From: Arthrobacter sp. AFG7.2
GTDB lineage: Bacteria; Actinomycetota; Actinomycetes; Actinomycetales; Micrococcaceae
Direction: 5' to 3'
DNA: 64,000 nt
Assembly (NCBI RefSeq): GCF_002892835.1
Contig: NZ_PJMB01000005.1
Coordinates: 186,001-250,000, forward strand
Shown here: positions 37,701 to 45,215 of the stretch, one piece after another
Layout of the letters: the number at the start of each line of letters is the position of its first letter
How positions within the stretch are numbered: the stretch's first letter is position 1
Notes under the pieces: model-generated
What the model was told of the DNA's origin: nothing
Databases searched by the model: none
Seen by the model: only the letters and a program-made list of their open reading frames with translations
Position numbers and translations under genes: made by a program

Positions 37701-39906
37701 ACTCGTCCAGCCCGCTTGCCTTGCAGCGCTCGGTGGCAGGGCCGACGTCGGACGCTGACAGTTCGCGGACGAACGCGCCCAGGGCGCGGCCGAGGTCCAC
37801 AGGCCTGCCCAGAGAATCGCCTTTCCAGAAGGGCAGCTTTCCGGGCTGGCCGAAGGCGGGGGAGACAAGCACCCGGTCATGCGTGATGTCCTCGATCTTC
37901 CAGCTGGTGGCGCCCAGCGCAAAGACGTCCCCCACCCGGGATTCGTACACCATTTCCTCGTCCAGCTCGCCCACGCGCCGGCCGCCCTTCGGTGCGGGCG
38001 CCGGTTTGCCGTCTGCGGAAGGAGACGCGCTTCCCTCCACCTCGCTGCCGATGATGTAGACGCCGAAAAGCCCGCGGTCCGGGATGGTGCCGCCCGAGGT
38101 AACGGCCAGGCGCTGGGCACCGGGCCGCCCTTCGATGGTGCCGGCGTTGCGGTCCCAAATGATCCGGGGCCGGAGCTCAGCAAATTCATCGGACGGGTAG
38201 CGGCCCGCCAGCAGGTCCAGGGTGGCTTCGAACGCTGAACGGGGGAGCGACGCAAAAGGCGCGGAGCGCCGCACGGTGGCGAACCATTCCTCAACGTCAA
38301 TGCTGCCCAAGGCGGTGGCGGCAACAGTCTGCTGGGCCAGGATGTCCAGGGGATTCGCAGGGATGCTGAGGCGTTCGATTTTGCCGCCGAGCATTCTTTC
38401 CACCGTGATGGCCGTGTGGACCAGGTCCGCGCGGTGCTTGGGGAACAGGACGCCCTGGGATACTTCGCCCACCTGGTGCCCGGCCCGGCCCACCCGTTGC
38501 AGCCCGCTGGCCACGGACGGCGGCGATTCCACCTGCACCACCAGGTCAACGGCGCCCATGTCGATGCCAAGTTCCAGCGAGGATGTGGCCACAACGCACC
38601 GCAGCCGTCCGGACTTCAGGTCATCCTCGATCAGTGCCCGCTGATCCTTGGAGACCGAACCGTGGTGCGCCCGGGCCAGCACAGGATCAGCGCCGGCGGA
38701 ACTTCCTGCCTGCGCCATCATCTGCGCCGGCGTTGCCGTGGACGCGGGAGCGCCGGGCGCAGCGGGCTGGGGGACGGGGCCGTCCCAGCCGCCGCCCACC
38801 GCCACCAGCTGCCGCTCTGCGTAGATTTCATTGAGCCGGGCGGTAAGCCGCTCGGACAGGCGGCGGGAATTGGCGAACACGATGGTGGACTGGTTTGCCA
38901 GCACCAGGTCCACAATCTTTTCCTCCACATGCGGCCAGATTGACGCCTGCGGCTGCAGCCCGGAGGCGGGGCCGGAGTCGAAGGCCCCCGCAGCACCCTG
39001 GAGGTCGGACATATCCTCTACCGGGACCGAGACGGTGAGGTCCCAGTTTTTCCTGGCGGGAGGAGCAACAATTTCCACCGGGGCGGAACCTGCCAGGAAC
39101 TGTGCGACGAGTTCCCTGGGCTCCACGGTGGCGGAAAGGCCAATGCGCTGGGCGGGTTTGGGCAGCAGGGCGTCCAGCCGCTCCAGTGAGACCGCCAGGT
39201 GCGCGCCGCGTTTGGTGCCGGCCACGGCGTGCACCTCGTCGATGATGATGGTGTCCACTTCGGTCAGCGTCTCCCGTGCTTTGGAGGTCAGCATCAGGAA
39301 CAGTGATTCCGGGGTGGTGATGAGGATGTCCGGCGGGTTGCTCAGCAAAGAGCGGCGGTCCGCGGCGGTGGTGTCCCCGGAGCGGACGCCCACCGTGGTC
39401 AGCGGTGCAGGCAGGCCGAGCCGCTTGGCGGTCTGGGTGATGCCGATCAGGGGCGAACGGAGGTTCCGTTCCACATCCACGCCCAGGGCTTTCAGGGGGG
39501 AGATGTAGAGGACGCGGGTCTTGCGCTTCGGCGCGCGTGGGCGCTTGCCCTTCGCCGGGCGCCGGGCTTCCCCGGCCTGCGCAGCACCGGTTTCCGCAGC
39601 GATGGCATCCGCGCCTGCCGCTTCCGGCCCTTCCGCGCTGGATACGAGCAGCCGGTCCAGTGCCCAGAGGAAAGCGGCGAGGGTTTTGCCGGAGCCTGTG
39701 GGTGCCACCACCAAGGCGTGCGAGCCGGAGGATATTGCCTGCCAGGCGCCCTCCTGTGCGGGCGTCGGCTCGGAGAAGGCGCCCAGGAACCAGTCCCGGG
39801 TGGGCCTGCTGAACTGGGCCATGGGTGCCGGCGCGCCTGTATCCTTGCTGCCGGCAACCCTGTTACCGGTATCCCTGCCGTGCGCGGCGGGCCGTTCCTG
39901 GCTCAT
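34765..39906 (-). CDS. lhr: ATP-dependent helicase Lhr (large)
   Basis: 1713 residues, the full size of actinobacterial Lhr. Superfamily 2 motifs are seen: Walker A APTGSGKT (68-75), DEVH box (223-226), motif III SATVEP and motif VI QRVGRAGHQ, followed by the long Lhr winged-helix and C-terminal domains. Lhr is a 3'-5' ssDNA-dependent ATPase that unwinds RNA-DNA hybrids and is induced by DNA damage in mycobacteria. The ATG at 39906 is preceded by GGAGG; the alternative six codons earlier lacks support. It overlaps nei. Confidence 0.97.
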   Translation of the reverse strand: MSQERPAAHGRDTGNRVAGSKDTGAPAPMAQFSRPTRDWFLGAFSEPTPAQEGAWQAISSGSHALVVAPTGSGKTLAAFLWALDRLLVSSAEGPEAAGADAIAAETGAAQAGEARRPAKGKRPRAPKRKTRVLYISPLKALGVDVERNLRSPLIGITQTAKRLGLPAPLTTVGVRSGDTTAADRRSLLSNPPDILITTPESLFLMLTSKARETLTEVDTIIIDEVHAVAGTKRGAHLAVSLERLDALLPKPAQRIGLSATVEPRELVAQFLAGSAPVEIVAPPARKNWDLTVSVPVEDMSDLQGAAGAFDSGPASGLQPQASIWPHVEEKIVDLVLANQSTIVFANSRRLSERLTARLNEIYAERQLVAVGGGWDGPVPQPAAPGAPASTATPAQMMAQAGSSAGADPVLARAHHGSVSKDQRALIEDDLKSGRLRCVVATSSLELGIDMGAVDLVVQVESPPSVASGLQRVGRAGHQVGEVSQGVLFPKHRADLVHTAITVERMLGGKIERLSIPANPLDILAQQTVAATALGSIDVEEWFATVRRSAPFASLPRSAFEATLDLLAGRYPSDEFAELRPRIIWDRNAGTIEGRPGAQRLAVTSGGTIPDRGLFGVYIIGSEVEGSASPSADGKPAPAPKGGRRVGELDEEMVYESRVGDVFALGATSWKIEDITHDRVLVSPAFGQPGKLPFWKGDSLGRPVDLGRALGAFVRELSASDVGPATERCKASGLDEFAANNLIQYLSEQKLATEVVPSDTTLVVERFHDELGDWRVILHSPFGMPVHAPWALAVGQRLHQRYGLDGSAMAADDGIVLRVPMMEDEPPGAELFLFDPEELEQIVTAEVGGSALFASRFRECSARALLLPRQTPGKRQPLWQQRQRSAQLLDVARKYPTFPIVLETVRECLQDVYDLPALKDIAASVERRELRIVQTTTSQPSPFAKSLLFGYVAQFLYEGDSPLAERRAAALALDSTLLNELLGRVELRELLDPKVIEATERELQRLAPDRRVRGVEGVADLLRLLGPLAPEEVAARLEPAVAVEHAAATESAGTPVLDLAGEHEESGHIETPVETRHAQHAEATTHLLALQRANRAIKVNIGGAERYAAVEDAARLRDAIGVPLPMGVPLAFIEPVADPLSDLVSRYARTHGPFTAAEAAARLGLGVAVVGTALKRLAADGRVVEGEFRPHSAPPEPAPDSRDDGEAAPAGDLEQGAQPADDVPSPNLPPQVAVSEWCDAEVLRKLRRRSLAALRAEVEPVDAAAYGRFLPAWQHVRTPGGGRGQPALRGLDGIVTAIDQLSGVPIPASAWEPLVLAGRVSNYQPAMLDELMASGEVLWSGAGALPGNDGWISLHLADSAELTLKPAMDYEPGDAQQRLLDHLRNNGGGYFFRQLTDVAGGMDSVLGDQEVVTALWDLAWAGRITGDTFAPVRALIAGGHTAHRQVARAPRARAPRLSRLGRSHGSGLMGSPGLATGRYGTSAGGAAAPPMAAGRWSALPQPELDPTIHARATAELLLDRYGVVTRGSVMAEQILGGFGLMYKVLARLEEAGRCRRGYFIEHLGAAQFAVPATVDRLRSYSEDTQLARPEPVALALAATDPANPYGAALPWPALHDDAGSGHRPGRKAGALVVLVDGALVLYVERGGKTLLAFSDDETVLAAAGSALVGVVTRGAVDKLIMEKVNGHGILDTPVAAALSSAGAYSTPKGLRIRA

Positions 39907-39960
39907 GCCTCCATCATGCCCCAAGGCACCGACACTGAAGCCGCCTGCCCCCGGCCGGGC

Positions 39961-41487
39961 TCAAGCCTTTCCTGCAGCTGGAAGGTCCTTGGTGGCCGGG
40001 CCCTCAAGGAGCTTGCCTTCGTTCGTGAAACGGGAGCCGTGCAGCGGGCAGTCCCACGTCAGTTCGCTGTCATTCCAGTGCAGGATGCCGCCCATATGCG
40101 TGCAGACGGCGGACAGCTTGCAGGTGGTCCCGGCCACGGTCGAGACGGCCACCGGTTTGGGCCCTTCACGGTACACCTTGCCATCGCCTTCGGCGGGAAC
40201 CATGGGGGCGGCGGCGGGCACCGGCTCCGCCTTGTCCTTTCGCAGGCCTTCTGCGGCCACCTGGCCCCAGCCGGTCGCGAGTTTGGCTGCCACTCCGGCA
40301 TTGAGTGCGACGGCGGACAACGCACCGGAGGGTGACGTCACCCGGCGGTGGATGGTATCCGCCCAGGGGACATTCCCGCCCAGGATGTCAGCGGAAATGC
40401 CGACGGCGGCCGCCACGGCGTTGGTCATGCCCCACTTGCTGTAGCCGGTGCCGAAGTAGATGTGGCCTTTGCCCCGGGGGAACTTGCCGAAGAAGGGCAT
40501 GAGGTTGGTGGGCATGTAATCCTGCGCGGACCAGGTGTGGGTGGCAACGGCGCCCGGGTAGTGCTGCACGGCCCAGTCCAGGAGGCTGCCAAGATGGTGT
40601 TTCTCGGACCTGGCCCGGCCCACGTGGTGTCCGTGTCCCCCCACGAGAAGCAGCCGCCGGCCGTCCACCTCGTAGTCCCGCAGCGAATGGGTGGGCTGCT
40701 CCACCGAGATGTACATCCCCGGGGGAGGAGCCTGGTCCTCCTGCAGCTGCAGTGCCGCGGCATAGGACCGGCTGGGCTTCAGCTTGGCAAAGTACAGCCC
40801 ACGGTCCAGGACGGGAATACCGGTCGCCAGCACCACTTCGTTGGCGGTGACTGTGCCGTGGTCCGTGTGGACAGTGGCAGGCCCGGCGCCGGTGACGTCC
40901 TGAAGCCGGACGCCGCCCACTACCGATCCTCCCCGGCTCCGAAGGTCCGCCACCAGTGTGTCCAGCACTTCCAGGGGGTGGATCTGCGCCTGGCCGGCCA
41001 GCCGGACGGCGCCGTGGACGGGGAAGGGCAGCCCGGCGTCGCGCACGTATTCCATCTCCAGCCCGGCAGTGGTGCCGGCACTGACCTCCTGGCGAAGCTT
41101 TTCCGTCCCCTGCGGAGAGGCCGCGTACGTGTAGGCATCCCTGCGCTGGTAGGCCACCCCGTGTTCGTCAAGGTACCGCAGGAGCCAGGCCTGGCCTTCC
41201 CGGTTGGCGTCCACATACGCCTGCACCTGCTTCTGCGAGTACTGGCCGGCCAGCTGTGACAGGAAGGTCCCCTGAAGCAGGGTGACCTTTGCCGTGGTGT
41301 TTCCTGTCGTCACGGCGCCGGGGTACCTGGCCTCCAGGACGAGCACGTTCTGGCCTGAGCGTGCCAGCAGCAATGCAGTCACCAGCCCGGTCAGTCCGGC
41401 GCCGGCCACTACGGTGTCGTAGCTGCTTCCCGGCTCGAACGGATCGGAAGTAAACGACTCGCTGCGGTCCAACCAAATCGACGTCAT
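39961..41487 (-). CDS. FAD-dependent oxidoreductase fused to a Rieske [2Fe-2S] domain
   Basis: 508 residues. N-terminal flavin-binding DAO-type Rossmann motif (VVAGAGLTGLVTALLLA, about 26-42) and a C-terminal Rieske module with ligands C462-H464 (CTHMGG) and C480-H483 (CPLHGSRF), intact. The fold is that of the FAD/Rieske family related to glycine oxidase-type proteins; the electron route from substrate to the cluster is unknown. It is divergent from the DUF4383 gene over a 183-bp region that contains a 12-bp palindrome. Confidence 0.92.
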   Translation of the reverse strand: MTSIWLDRSESFTSDPFEPGSSYDTVVAGAGLTGLVTALLLARSGQNVLVLEARYPGAVTTGNTTAKVTLLQGTFLSQLAGQYSQKQVQAYVDANREGQAWLLRYLDEHGVAYQRRDAYTYAASPQGTEKLRQEVSAGTTAGLEMEYVRDAGLPFPVHGAVRLAGQAQIHPLEVLDTLVADLRSRGGSVVGGVRLQDVTGAGPATVHTDHGTVTANEVVLATGIPVLDRGLYFAKLKPSRSYAAALQLQEDQAPPPGMYISVEQPTHSLRDYEVDGRRLLLVGGHGHHVGRARSEKHHLGSLLDWAVQHYPGAVATHTWSAQDYMPTNLMPFFGKFPRGKGHIYFGTGYSKWGMTNAVAAAVGISADILGGNVPWADTIHRRVTSPSGALSAVALNAGVAAKLATGWGQVAAEGLRKDKAEPVPAAAPMVPAEGDGKVYREGPKPVAVSTVAGTTCKLSAVCTHMGGILHWNDSELTWDCPLHGSRFTNEGKLLEGPATKDLPAAGKA

Positions 41488-41577
41488 GCCTGCTCAGCCT
41501 GCCTTTGCTCCAGGCCCTGGGGGGCCCAGTTTGTGATGGGTCTGTTATGAATCCTTACCTATCCGCGGCGCATTTGC

Positions 41578-41589
41578 TAAGTATACTTA
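41578..41589. promoter_or_regulatory. palindrome TAAGTATACTTA between divergent genes
   Basis: A perfect 12-base palindrome 91 bases from the FAD-Rieske start and about 80 bases from the DUF4383 start. It is AT-rich in a GC-rich background and well placed to act as an operator for a shared regulator. No regulator gene is adjacent. The rest of the 183-bp gap shows no gene. Confidence 0.5.
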
Positions 41590-41670
41590 CGATGTCGGGG
41601 TTTAAGTCTATGGTCAGGTGGCAGCCCGGCAGCCATGATGTGAACATAACGACAAACGGCAGGAGAGATC

Positions 41671-42144
41671 ATGACAAGCATGAGTTCGGACGGTCGCGCG
41701 GTAGGCCGAACCAACATCCAGAAAGCAGCCCTTGCAGTGGGTGCTGTCTTCCTTTTGGTGGGCGTCCTGGGGTTCATTCCCGGCATCACCAGCAACTACG
41801 AGACCCTTGGCTTCGCCGGACATGAGTCCGAGGCGCTGCTGCTGGGCATCTTCCAGGTATCTATCCTGCACAACATCGTCCACCTGCTGTTCGGTGCAGC
41901 CGGTATCGCCATGGCCCGCAGCGCAGCCCAGTCCCGGAACTACCTCATTGGAGGCGGCGCCATCTACCTGGTCCTGTGGATTTACGGCCTGCTGATCGGC
42001 AAGGACACCGCGCTGAACTTTGTCCCGGTGAACACGGCGGACGACTGGCTCCACTTCGTCCTCGGTGTGGCAATGGTTGGACTGGGAGTTGCACTGTCCC
42101 GCGGCACAGCCCGCACCGGCCGTACCAGCACGGCTGCCCGGTAA
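41671..42144 (+). CDS. DUF4383 family membrane protein
   Basis: 157 residues with four membrane segments (about 20-40, 60-85, 90-108, 123-143). The text HNIVHLLFGAAGIAMA and the LGVLGFIPG start of the first loop are the signature of DUF4383. Function unknown in the family. AGGAGAG lies 3 bases before the ATG. A strong terminator follows at 42163-42210. Confidence 0.92.
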   Translation: MTSMSSDGRAVGRTNIQKAALAVGAVFLLVGVLGFIPGITSNYETLGFAGHESEALLLGIFQVSILHNIVHLLFGAAGIAMARSAAQSRNYLIGGGAIYLVLWIYGLLIGKDTALNFVPVNTADDWLHFVLGVAMVGLGVALSRGTARTGRTSTAAR

Positions 42145-42162
42145 CCATTACTGAAGGCAACC

Positions 42163-42210
42163 AAAACTGAAGGCGGTCCGGCACAGAGCCGGACCGCCTT
42201 CAGTTTTTTT
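42163..42210 (+). terminator. Rho-independent terminator of DUF4383 gene
   Basis: Perfect 20-bp stem (AAAACTGAAGGCGGTCCGGC at 42163-42182 with its complement at 42188-42207, loop ACAGA) followed by a run of T. It is 18 bases after the DUF4383 stop and can also serve the convergent lipoprotein gene because the stem begins with AAAA. Confidence 0.95.
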
Positions 42211-42227
42211 GAGCCTGGCCGGCAGGA

Positions 42228-42917
42228 TCAGGCAGGCTGGAACGGGCCGATGGTCAGCAGCGTAATGCCGGTGTTGCTGCAGGCTTTGGTGGGCCGGGGG
42301 AGGAAGAGGGACGCGGTGTCTTCGGGCGGATAAATCCGGTAGCCCGCAGCGTCCACCATGGCGCAGTCCGTGTAGTTCCCGGCCTGGGTGTAGCGCAGCA
42401 CCGCTGAACCGGTCTGCCCTGGAGCCAGGAGGACGTCGGCCGGCATTGCCGATACATCGCGCTCGGCCGGGGCGCCGATGGGCGCCCCGGCACCATCCAT
42501 CGTCAGGGACACGCCCGCAAAGCCGCGGAGGACGCAGGGTTCGGAACCCGTGTTGGTGAGGTTGAGCTTCATATACACGCTGCCGGCTGCCCCGCCCCCT
42601 GACGCGTCCGTGGCGGCCGAGAGCCCTGCCGCCTTGCACAGGCCAGGCTCTCCCGGGGCCGGAGCGGCCGGCGGAGCGGCGGTCGGAGCAGCGGAGGGAG
42701 TGGACGTACCCCGGGCGTCGGACGACGACGGCGGCGCCGGCGCAGTGGACGGCGCGGAGGAAGTCTCCGGGCTGGCAGAGCTGGTGGCTGGGCTGGTGCC
42801 TGCTGTCGCCGTCGATTCGGCTTGAGGCTGGCCTGGACCGCACGCACTGAGCATCAGTGCGGCCGCCGCGGCCGCCGTGGACATGACTAACCCCTGGAAA
42901 TTTCGCTGAGACCTCAT
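42228..42917 (-). CDS. DUF4232-domain lipoprotein
   Basis: 229 residues. The N-terminus is a lipoprotein signal with lipobox MLSAC (about 22-26). A Ser/Thr/Pro/Ala-rich linker (about 30-95) leads to a C-terminal DUF4232 domain (about 100-229: VYMKLNLTNTGSEPCVLRGF and DRDVSAMPAD-like APAERDVSAMPADVLL). Extracellular, membrane-anchored, function unknown. The ATG at 42917 has GAAGGTGG upstream; the frame continues to 43010 without support. Confidence 0.85.
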   Translation of the reverse strand: MRSQRNFQGLVMSTAAAAAALMLSACGPGQPQAESTATAGTSPATSSASPETSSAPSTAPAPPSSSDARGTSTPSAAPTAAPPAAPAPGEPGLCKAAGLSAATDASGGGAAGSVYMKLNLTNTGSEPCVLRGFAGVSLTMDGAGAPIGAPAERDVSAMPADVLLAPGQTGSAVLRYTQAGNYTDCAMVDAAGYRIYPPEDTASLFLPRPTKACSNTGITLLTIGPFQPA

Positions 42918-42972
42918 GGCACCACCTTCGCGGCAGCAGGTGTCCACGTCAACGCTGCAACGAGGCTGTGGG

Positions 42973-43015
42973 GCAATTTGATGCCCGGATCGTGATGATC
43001 CGGGCATCAAATTGC
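42973..43015 (-). terminator. 19-bp palindrome downstream of the YcnI gene
   Basis: GCAATTTGATGCCCGGATC (42973-42991) pairs perfectly with its complement (42997-43015), loop GTGAT. It begins 8 bases past the YcnI stop in that gene's direction. The stem is strong but lacks a T tract on the minus strand. Confidence 0.75.
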
Positions 43016-43022
43016 TGGGGCT

Positions 43023-43769
43023 TTATTTCCCGGCGGGTTCTGCTGGCTTGGTTCGCCGCCCTGCGCTGCGGGCGAGTGCCATCCCGCCCAGCGCCAGCCC
43101 GCCGACGCCGGCTGCCAGGCCTGCCCAGCTGCGCGCGTCCGCACCGCCGTCGGTGACCGCCGATGCCTGTTCGCCCGTATGGGATGCCGACGGAGAGGCT
43201 GTCCCGTGGCCATCAGCGCTTACCGCTTCCGTGACTGTGACGGACGGCGCGGGAGCCTCCAGGGAATGGGGGTCCTGGCCGGCCCCGGCAATCTCGGACC
43301 AGTCGGTCTGGCCGGTCTCGCAGGTCTGGAGCGTCGGGAAGTAGAGCGTTGTCCCGGCCGCGTCGGGCAGTTTCACCGAGAGGACCAGGGTGTCCCGCAG
43401 CTGGTGTTCCAGCGGCGCCTTGGCGGTGTACACGATCTGGCTGGTCCGCTTGGTGATGGACGTGCCGTCCGCGAGCTTCTTCGGCTCAGCGAGCTGCTCG
43501 GTCACCTTCTCAACGGTCCAGTTCGGATTCACGGTGGGCTGCGCGTCGTTCAGCTCAGAAGGCAGTGTGATGGCCACCTTTGTGGTGCCGGAGTCCTCGC
43601 AGCCATGGGGGACCGCGAAGGTGAGCAGGGCATAGGAATTGGCGGAGGTCTTGTCCGGTGTTACGCCGACATGCGCTGCGGCACCGCCGGCCGCTGCCAG
43701 CAGGAGCGCCGCGGCGCCTCCGCTTGCTGCGGCTGCCGTCAGGGAACGGCGAAGGAATGAGTAGTTCAT
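43023..43769 (-). CDS. YcnI-like copper-associated membrane-anchored protein
   Basis: 248 residues. Signal peptide (about 1-32) ending at AHVGV so that the mature protein begins with His, as in YcnI proteins, which bind copper(II) through the N-terminal His and a nearby Trp. DUF1775 core (about 33-165) is followed by a Ser/Ala/Thr-rich stretch and a C-terminal membrane segment (about 218-236) with a basic tail. Start at 43769 with AAAGG upstream. A membrane protein lies upstream in the same operon; CopC/CopD genes typical of other clusters are absent here. Confidence 0.9.
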   Translation of the reverse strand: MNYSFLRRSLTAAAASGGAAALLLAAAGGAAAHVGVTPDKTSANSYALLTFAVPHGCEDSGTTKVAITLPSELNDAQPTVNPNWTVEKVTEQLAEPKKLADGTSITKRTSQIVYTAKAPLEHQLRDTLVLSVKLPDAAGTTLYFPTLQTCETGQTDWSEIAGAGQDPHSLEAPAPSVTVTEAVSADGHGTASPSASHTGEQASAVTDGGADARSWAGLAAGVGGLALGGMALARSAGRRTKPAEPAGK

Positions 43770-43848
43770 GGGTTGCCTTTCGGACGCACCCCCGGAACCT
43801 GGGAGTGCGCAAGTGGGTGGGCCGGCACCGGCAGAGTCCGGTGCGGGT

Positions 43849-44475
43849 TCAGGAGGAAAGTACGACGGCGGAAGGCGGGCCGCGCCGGCTGTCCTGCCGA
43901 AGGTTGCGCCATGGACGCAGGGGCACGGCGGCAGGCGGGAAGACTGAAGAAGGCGCCGTGCCGTCGTCGTACGCAAGCGGTTGGGGGAGCGCCACCAGCG
44001 GCCGAAGCCAGGCGGCAAGTGCCCACAGTGCTGCCTCGCCTTTGGCGAACAGCAGCGCGCTCCCCAGCGTCGCCGCAGCATGGGCCGTGAGCATCAGGGG
44101 ACCGGACGCCACGGCAGGCCCAAAGAGTTGGCCTGCTGCGGGGGCCAGGAGGTCCGCTCCGATGAGGTGGCCGTCATGAGGTGTTGTGGTGGCGCCAGCC
44201 GCGGTGGCCGCAGGGGCACTGAAAGCTGCAAAGACCTCGTGCAGTGCAACCTGCCCGCCGCCCAGGAGTGCTGCCGTAGCGGGGAACCCCAGCCGCAGCC
44301 GGGTGGCAGTGGTGCTGCCGAGCATTGTCAGCGCCAGCACGGCCAGCATGATGGCGGGCATGGGAAGTGTTCCTCCGCCGGCCAGGTGCGCCCCGGAGGC
44401 CAGGGCCAGGATGACCATGGACATCGTTGATGCACGCAGGAAGTGGAAGGGTGTCCGTGGACGGTGCTCCTGCAC
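43849..44475 (-). CDS. membrane protein upstream of YcnI
   Basis: 208 residues, GTG start with GAAGGGGGA upstream. About five hydrophobic segments (from STMSMVILALASGAHLAGG to the last near 150-170), with a loop containing TPHDGHLIG. I do not recognise the family. Its place directly before ycnI in the same direction, with a gap of 79 bases, suggests a role in the same copper-related process, possibly as a CopD-like or chaperone partner; not provable. Confidence 0.7.
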   Translation of the reverse strand: MQEHRPRTPFHFLRASTMSMVILALASGAHLAGGGTLPMPAIMLAVLALTMLGSTTATRLRLGFPATAALLGGGQVALHEVFAAFSAPAATAAGATTTPHDGHLIGADLLAPAAGQLFGPAVASGPLMLTAHAAATLGSALLFAKGEAALWALAAWLRPLVALPQPLAYDDGTAPSSVFPPAAVPLRPWRNLRQDSRRGPPSAVVLSS

Positions 44476-44675
44476 GGATGGTCCCCCTTCCGGTGCCGGA
44501 ACGGGCCGCGAAGGGCGGCGCCGGTCAAAATGATGGTCGTTCAGATTCTATCGGTGGGTTGCCCCCTTCCGAAGCGGCGCAGGCAGGGACAGCCCCGCCG
44601 CACCGGCTATGTACCCGCTCTTCAGGGCCGCGTTAGACTGCCTCAGTAACTGTCGGCGATCTTGAGGAGAAGTTT

Positions 44676-45023
44676 ATGGACTACACCGGAAGCCAGTCAG
44701 AGAAGGCCGTTCCCGCGGGCGAACTGGACCGCAGCCACGTTGGCCACACGGTCAGTTTCCAGCCGAACGAGTTCACCGTGGTCTTCGGAAAAATTGCCGG
44801 GATCGCCCGTACGGAAGCAATGGTGTACCTGTCCCTGGACGGTGTCTCGGGCGGCACGCACCTGAAGGATGAATACGACCTGCCCGTCGGGCACTCCGTG
44901 TACCTGCAGGTGGACGTGATGTCCAACGCCGAATCCACCATCAAGGACCTGTTCGGCAAGGTGCAGGAGAATCTTCGCGGCTCCGGCCACAAGGGCTCCG
45001 ACGAACGGACCGACAGGCTGTAA
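44676..45023 (+). CDS. small soluble protein of unknown function
   Basis: 115 residues with an excellent TTGAGGAGAAG site before the ATG. The middle part (about 22-80) is rich in beta strands (HTVSFQPNEFTVVFGKI, AMVYLSLDGV, HSVYLQVDV) and the end is charged and helical (KVQENLRGSGHKGSDER). No signal or membrane segment. Not recognised; it is monocistronic and well started. Confidence 0.65.
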   Translation: MDYTGSQSEKAVPAGELDRSHVGHTVSFQPNEFTVVFGKIAGIARTEAMVYLSLDGVSGGTHLKDEYDLPVGHSVYLQVDVMSNAESTIKDLFGKVQENLRGSGHKGSDERTDRL

Positions 45024-45119
45024 CTGTTGCTGTCCAGGCGCGGTGGAGGTTTGAAGAAGGCTGGTACCCAAGGGGTGCCGGCCTTCTCCTGTTAACAACA
45101 AAACAAGAACGGTGGAAAG

Positions 45120-45164
45120 TTGTTCAACAATGCCTTGCGCGGATTGTTCAACAACCTGTATCGT
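45120..45164 (+). promoter_or_regulatory. two GntR-type operators and promoter of the NRAMP operon
   Basis: TTGTTCAACAA occurs at 45120-45130 and 45144-45154. The second lies between a likely -35 TTGCGC (45135-45140) and -10 TATCGT (45159-45164, 18-base spacing), so a bound repressor would block the promoter. A related TGTTAACAA sits at about 45090. The same 11-mer occurs upstream of pxpA. Confidence 0.75.
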
Positions 45165-45215
45165 CAGTCGGGACGACCACTGTGACTCCAGTCACCCTTA
45201 ACAACGGACGGACCC

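Noticed and set aside
35518..37758. 746-codon plus-strand open frame
   Set aside because: Antisense shadow of the lhr gene; open because of high GC bias, with low-complexity translation and no start site.
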